A DNA stretch of 64,000 nucleotides from Tillus elongatus. Taxonomy: Eukaryota; Arthropoda; Insecta; Coleoptera; Cleridae. Below, one piece after another: positions 59,203 to 64,000 of this stretch. Position 1 is the first letter of the stretch, and each line of letters starts with the position of its first letter. Position numbers and translations under genes: made by a program. The stretch lies in contig OZ023262.1 of assembly GCA_964006375.1 (NCBI GenBank), forward strand, positions 94,224,476-94,288,475, in the 5' to 3' direction. The notes beneath the pieces are model-generated. The model was not told where the DNA came from and ran no database searches. It saw only the letters and a list, made by a program, of their open reading frames with translations.

Positions 59203-60560
59203 AAAGGTAAGAGATTTAAATGTCTGATAGGTGAAGTGCAACAACATGTGAACAGGTTATTTTTCATAGAATCAAATCATGAGTTGAGTTTAATTGATTG
59301 GTTAATTCTAGATAAAACTTATTCTGGGCAGATTTATACATGAGATTGTCAACTGAAGAGGTTGCTGATGGCTTAAATTTACAATTCACAAATCCTAATG
59401 TTTTGTCAATATTAATTATATCAATACTAAAATGTCTGAAATAGCATAAATATATTTTGCAATTCAAATCAACAAGTAAAGTTACAATTTACATTTGCAA
59501 GGAAATATCTAAAGTTTTACACTTTTTACATCTCGTTAGAAGCATATTAAGAATTTTACATATTCTACATTCGTAATAAAAATATTACCTTACTGTTTAA
59601 ACAAAATTTGAAGAATTTAAATTAATTTCAATTTCTATAAAAGTTCACTAGTAGAGGGAAAAAGTTTGTGTGAGAGTCAAATTTTAGATCACCATAAAAA
59701 CAATTTAGCAAAAACTAACTTGTGTTCTCGAAGATACCTTTTCAAGTGGTGAAGTAGGATCTTTAACTTCAGGCCCTGCAGTCGATAAATCGGAAACAGG
59801 CTAGATCTGGCCTCCAAATTATTTCTATGCTGGATGACGCCGTCTGCAAGTGTCTATACAGAGGCTGACTCCCGCGAAGTCTGAGGAAGCGAACTAAAAA
59901 GGCAATTCCAAGAGCTAGTGAACGGCGTAGACGGTGATGACAGAGAATCAGGAGAGTGCCCATACAAGACAATACGAGATCAAAGCAGATAACGTAAAGG
60001 GAGACAAAATAATATGAGATAACTCGATGGAAGACAAACACGATGGGTACGATAACGACCACCCCTGTAATAGCAAACAAGACAAGATCTTAGAAATATT
60101 CGCTCTATACATCAATGAATCTTAAAGAACTTACCACTAGGTTGATTTCAGTAAGTGGAGTTCACTAAACAGGCTTCTAACAAATCACGATGCCCTTCGG
60201 AAAGGCCACCTAGGTACTTTCGTATAAACGGTATCGTAGTCGCGCTGTTCGCTTACCTTATACCTTGTCCGCTTTTGCCTCGTCGCATTTCCGTTTTATT
60301 CTTCTAGTGACGCTTTAGAATCGTGCGCGGACCTGTCGAATCTCTGTCGTTTGGAAGTTTCAACGGCTACAGCCACGTGTGATAGTGGGGGTCGGCGCTG
60401 GTCTGGGTAACAAGACAACATTTCTCCTTAAGACCTTCTAGAAATTTCGATGCTTAATTTGTCCCTTTATCACAGAGAACTACGTTTTAAATATATAAAT
60501 CGATATTTTTTGATTTCTAAGAAAGACTATTGTTCACATTGCTTAACCGGATGAATATTT
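58330..60560. repeat. Gene-free stretch with a duplicated (TA)n unit
   Basis: TTAAGTTTCTGATAGGTGAAGTG... (59050) and TTAAATGTCTGATAGGTGAAGTG (59215) begin two copies of a unit of about 165 bp, each preceded by (TA)n (58978-59032; 59132-59197). The rest, including a GC-richer part at 59800-60430, shows no recognised gene. Confidence 0.55.
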
Positions 60561-62500
60561 CAGTAGGAAAGTGTCTCAAAATAACGACCTTCTCTTTAGG
60601 CAAATACTCCAACATGTGAATATTTAACTGAATGTAAATAAATGGAAAAGGCGGTAAGAGTGCTACGATGGTAATTTTCAATAGCAAATTGGTAGGGTGA
60701 AGTTTTATATTGCTCTGTCTGCGGTCTAGACTGACCGTAGATCAGTTGTCTTTTGCGATACAGAGCTTTGCACTCGCACAAGATGTGCTGGGCTGATTCC
60801 TCCCCCTCGCCGCAGAGACTACATGCGAGGTGCCCTTCTAACCGCCCCATTTTATGCAGGTGTTTCTTGACGGAAATGTGTCCCGTCAAGAGATCTGTTG
60901 TGTTTCTGAGCTGTCCTCTGCTAAGATTTAGCAGCTCCACAGCTCTCTTTGAACTGGGTCCGTCAATTATTGGCATCCCATGTCTGACCCCTGGACAGTC
61001 CGCCTAGTACACCTTGTGTTGGTTTCCGGACTTAATGGCTCCCCTGGCAGTGCTATTTGACACTCCCAGAGCCGGTTCTGGTCCCATAAATGGTTCTGCT
61101 GACCCTCTCTTCGCGAGGCTGTCAGTTTCTTCATTGCCTTTGACCCCCGAGTGACCCGGCACCCAGATGAGGGTCACCTCATTCTGCCCAACCAGGTGGC
61201 TCGTCTCGTCTCGGCACTCACTCACCAGCCAGGAATTTACCCGTGGGCTACTTAGTGCCTTAAGGGCTGCCTGGCTGTCTGTGGCTATGAGGATCCACTT
61301 GTTGGTGTAGCCCCTCCTCTTGTTCTCCCGCAAACAGTGCATGATGGCGTACATCTCGGCCTGAAACACTGTTGCATGGGCTCCGAGGGAAATACTATGA
61401 CTTACCCTCGGTCCTTCCGAGTAAACACCTGCCCCGTCCCACGTTCGCCGCCGGATCCGTTCGTGAACCAGACGAGCGCGTCCCGTGGTATGCCCGGCGT
61501 CTCCTACCGCCATGCCTCGCCGTCGGGGATTTCCACTGTAAAGTTGTTTTCCCTGCACATTCGCGGGCTCGTAAAGTTTGACCTCATTTCAAGCATGGGC
61601 TCCTTCACGGTCTCCTGAATTTTGCAGTGGCCCCTGAAGCCTGGGTTGATCTTCAGTCTACCATTGCAGGCTAGTCTGTATAGTCCTTGCCTGGCCTCCC
61701 CATAATAACTAAGTGTAGGGGGGGCAGATCCAGCAACACCTCCATGGCGGCTGTTATGGTTGAAGACATGGCCCCTGTGATGCCTAGGCAAGCCATCCTT
61801 GGGATCTTGCTTAGTTTTTGTTTGGCACTGGATTGTGTCACCTTAGGCCACCAGACCAGTGCCGCATATGTTAACGATGGTCTGACCACCCTTGTGTACA
61901 GCCAGTGGGCCATACTAGGTCTTAGTCCCCACGTTTTTCCATATAGCCGCTTAGTGACGGCTAAGGTCATGACTGCCTTACGCAGTATTTTTGCAATGTG
62001 ACCATTCCAGGACAGCTTAGAGTCCAATACGACCCAAATATACTTTACCGCCCTGGCCATTGGAACGCTCCTACCGTATAGAGTGAGAGTTCTGTGACTG
62101 TCGCACTTTCTTCTCCTCGTAAACGGCGCGACGGTTGCTTTCTCGGGGCTCACCGCGAGCCCTTGATCAACCGTCCACCCTTCCACCACTTTCAGTGCAG
62201 TCTGCATGCGCTCCCACACTGCCTGTGTGACCTTTCCTCGGACTATGATGACAATGTCGTCCGCATAGCCCTGTACCTCATACCCCCCTCCCGAGAGCCT
62301 CCCCAGCAGGCCGTCCACAACTAGGCACCAGAGCAAGGGAGACAGGACGCTCCCCTGCGGACACCTCGCCGCGACCCCCGCCAGCAGAGTCCCTCCCGCG
62401 AGTAGTTGGTTCACATGAGTCTCAGAGAGCAGGTCGACTTTGGGCACTAGATAATCACTCACATTAATTACACAAACTAGAAATCTAAACAAACATGTCA
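60560..62500 (-). pseudogene. I/R1-like LINE: RT, RNase H and zinc knuckle, broken
   Basis: Minus strand, 5' truncated near 62500. RT: QGSVLSPLLWCLVVDGLL, YADDIVIIVRG, PFTRRRKCD and VVWWPK-like LVWWPKVTQ (61671-62492). A frameshift near 61700 precedes RNase H with AEMYAIMHCL, ATDSQAALKAL and WVPGHSGVKGNEETDSLAKRG (61004-61558). A last piece (60596-60976) holds RGQLRNTTDLLTGH and CSLCGEGEESAQHILCEC. Domain order and motifs match the LINE at 32.7-34.3 kb, but the two are different families by eye. Confidence 0.85.
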
Positions 62501-64000
62501 GTTCAAGTAGATTTATTTAAAAATGTGAAAGCTTAAGACAAAACAATTAAATTTGTAATTAATAAATGAGTATCATTTTAAAATCAATATAAATAAATTG
62601 AATGCAATTAAGTATTAATTAAATTTCAATTAAAAGAAACAAATTTTGCATTAAGCTCTCCTTCTGCATGTGCAGAAAAAGTTAGCTATAAATGCATGTT
62701 AAGGGTATACACAATTCAAAGGTAAAGTGAATTTAGATTAATTTTAAAACAGAGTTACGATAAATTGAAGCATTTTATGAAGGGAAAGTTATACAAAGAT
62801 GAAACATTTTGTAAAAAAAATGAAGCAATGGTTAGTTTTCGCACTTTTGTGACACCTAGCTTGGATTTAGATATATATGCTGCTATCTTCTGGTTTCGTT
62901 GTTCACAGTATACATCCTTGTTCAGCTGGAATCTGTCTTGCCCTCTTCATGGATAATTCAGTTGTAACGGTGGGCATTAGAGTGCGTGCTTCTGCTATCG
63001 TTATTGCAGGTGCAACTTTGAATGTTCATTGCCTTCCTCAGAGTTTATTACATTATTGTTTAGAAGTTTTCTTCTTACTGCCTTTCTCAGAGTTCATCAC
63101 GTCATTGTTTAGAAGCCAACTTCTTACTGCCTTCCTCAGAGTTCATTACATCATTGTTTAGATGCTAACTTCTTACTGCCTTCCTCAGAGTCCACTACAT
63201 CATTGTTTAGAAGCTAACTTCTTACTGCCTTCTTCAGACCTGATGCAAACATGTGGGTTAGTATTGTTCTTAGGCAAATTCAAATCCCTGCAATGTGACA
63301 GTGTCTTTACAAAAACTAACTAATTAAATGATTTATGCATAAAGCCTAAAATACTATTTGACATATAATTAAAGACACGTTACATGCAGAAGAACTACAC
63401 TCATATTTAGCAATACAGTTATTACAAGAATAGCATTTAATGAGGTGAAAATAGCTTATATCAAACGTACACACCCATGACTAAGATTTTGAAGCTCTTT
63501 AGTGTACCAAGATTAATTGCCTAAACAACATTAATTAGAAAAGGAATAAATCGACGGATGGAATTTCAATTTATTGGTTGTGATAAGACAACAAGCTATC
63601 AATACTTAATTACTTCTGCAGGCTGACCAACAGTCATGGAGCTTGGAACTTTATGTGATTAAACAGAGATGGAGAGTTATCTGTATTATTAAATATAAAA
63701 TATGTATAAGCAGTAAATAAAATAAATGTAACCTTTTGGACGTTACATCCCTTACTTAATAAAATAAATAACTAAAGTGTTTTATAAACCTGCGACCACT
63801 TTGCGTTTATTTTTATATCAGTATTATATAAACGTTATCAAAATGTTTCTAGCAACAGTAATGTTTTATAAAAAAAAACATTATAAACGTTCTTGTGACT
63901 ACAATAAAACATCAACTTGCTAGCTTAACAAGTCAAACTATTTTAGCACTTTAAACTCAAGCAAGTAGCTTTCAGTTTACAAGTGTTTTCCTTGTTATGT
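62500..64000. other. Gene-free end of window
   Basis: AT-rich with no supported gene apart from the tandem repeat at 63020-63240. Confidence 0.5.
63020..63240. repeat. 49-bp tandem repeat, about 4.4 copies
   Basis: TTCTTACTGCCTTCCTCAG starts at 63072, 63121, 63170 and 63219 (period 49), with a divergent copy before the first. Confidence 0.9.

Noticed and set aside
59769..60080. 103-codon frame in GC-richer stretch as a host exon
   Set aside because: No domain, no splice context that I could support, and no continuation.

Overview
The window looks like a repeat-rich, AT-rich stretch of an arthropod, most likely insect, nuclear genome. The pointers are several broken non-LTR retrotransposons (one with a CTAACCTAACC-type tail), mariner-like transposase relics, a Penelope-like relic, a tRNA-headed SINE and many long (TA)n tracts. 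I see no intact host cellular gene. Nearly all clear coding capacity lies in two related virus-like DNA transposons of the Maverick/Polinton-adintovirus type.

Element 1 (window start to 18277; its left end lies about 117 bp outside the window) has terminal inverted repeats of about 2 kb. The genes form blocks. Rightward at 3.5-4.4 kb are three small unknown frames. Leftward at 5.2-9.35 kb are a DDE integrase with chromodomain, two related fibre-like proteins, a conserved protein of unknown function and a packaging ATPase. Rightward at 9.4-13.2 kb are a PLA2/pX-like protein, an adenain-like protease, a penton-like protein, a small overlapping frame, a major capsid protein and a small unknown. 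Leftward at 13.3-15.5 kb are a zinc-finger protein, a membrane protein, a 298-residue unknown and a broken acidic protein. No family-B DNA polymerase is present; the zinc-finger frame may be what is left of that gene. The protease has no AUG for its upstream part. It lies in the -1 frame of the PLA2/pX gene, behind a classic A AAA AAC heptamer and a perfect 10-bp stem, so a retrovirus-like programmed frameshift is likely.

Element 2 (23531..32670, 9140 bp) is a shorter relative in opposite gene orientation. It is bounded by ACTCTT 6-bp target duplications and sits inside the reverse-transcriptase reading frame of a non-LTR retrotransposon. It keeps open frames for major capsid, the small overlapping protein, penton, the C-terminal part of the pX-like protein, the ATPase and the unknown conserved protein. 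It has lost the PLA2 domain, the protease, the integrase and the fibres. A 38-copy 13-bp CAGCTG array sits between its ATPase and the next gene.

Both elements share terminal motifs (AGTAG...GACAC.TGGGCT), TGACGTCA octamers and tRNA-like B boxes in their arms. The arms look like regulatory regions as well as transposase ends.

The rest (18.3-23.4 kb and 32.7-64 kb) is nested retroelement debris: Jockey-like gag and RT pieces, an I/R1-like LINE with RNase H, an RTE-like LINE inside a Penelope-like element, a Gypsy RNase H fragment, one mariner-like element with long inverted repeats and one decayed relative. A recurrent (TA)n-cored repeat ending in a hairpin (DINE/Helentron-like in layout) also recurs, together with local tandem arrays.
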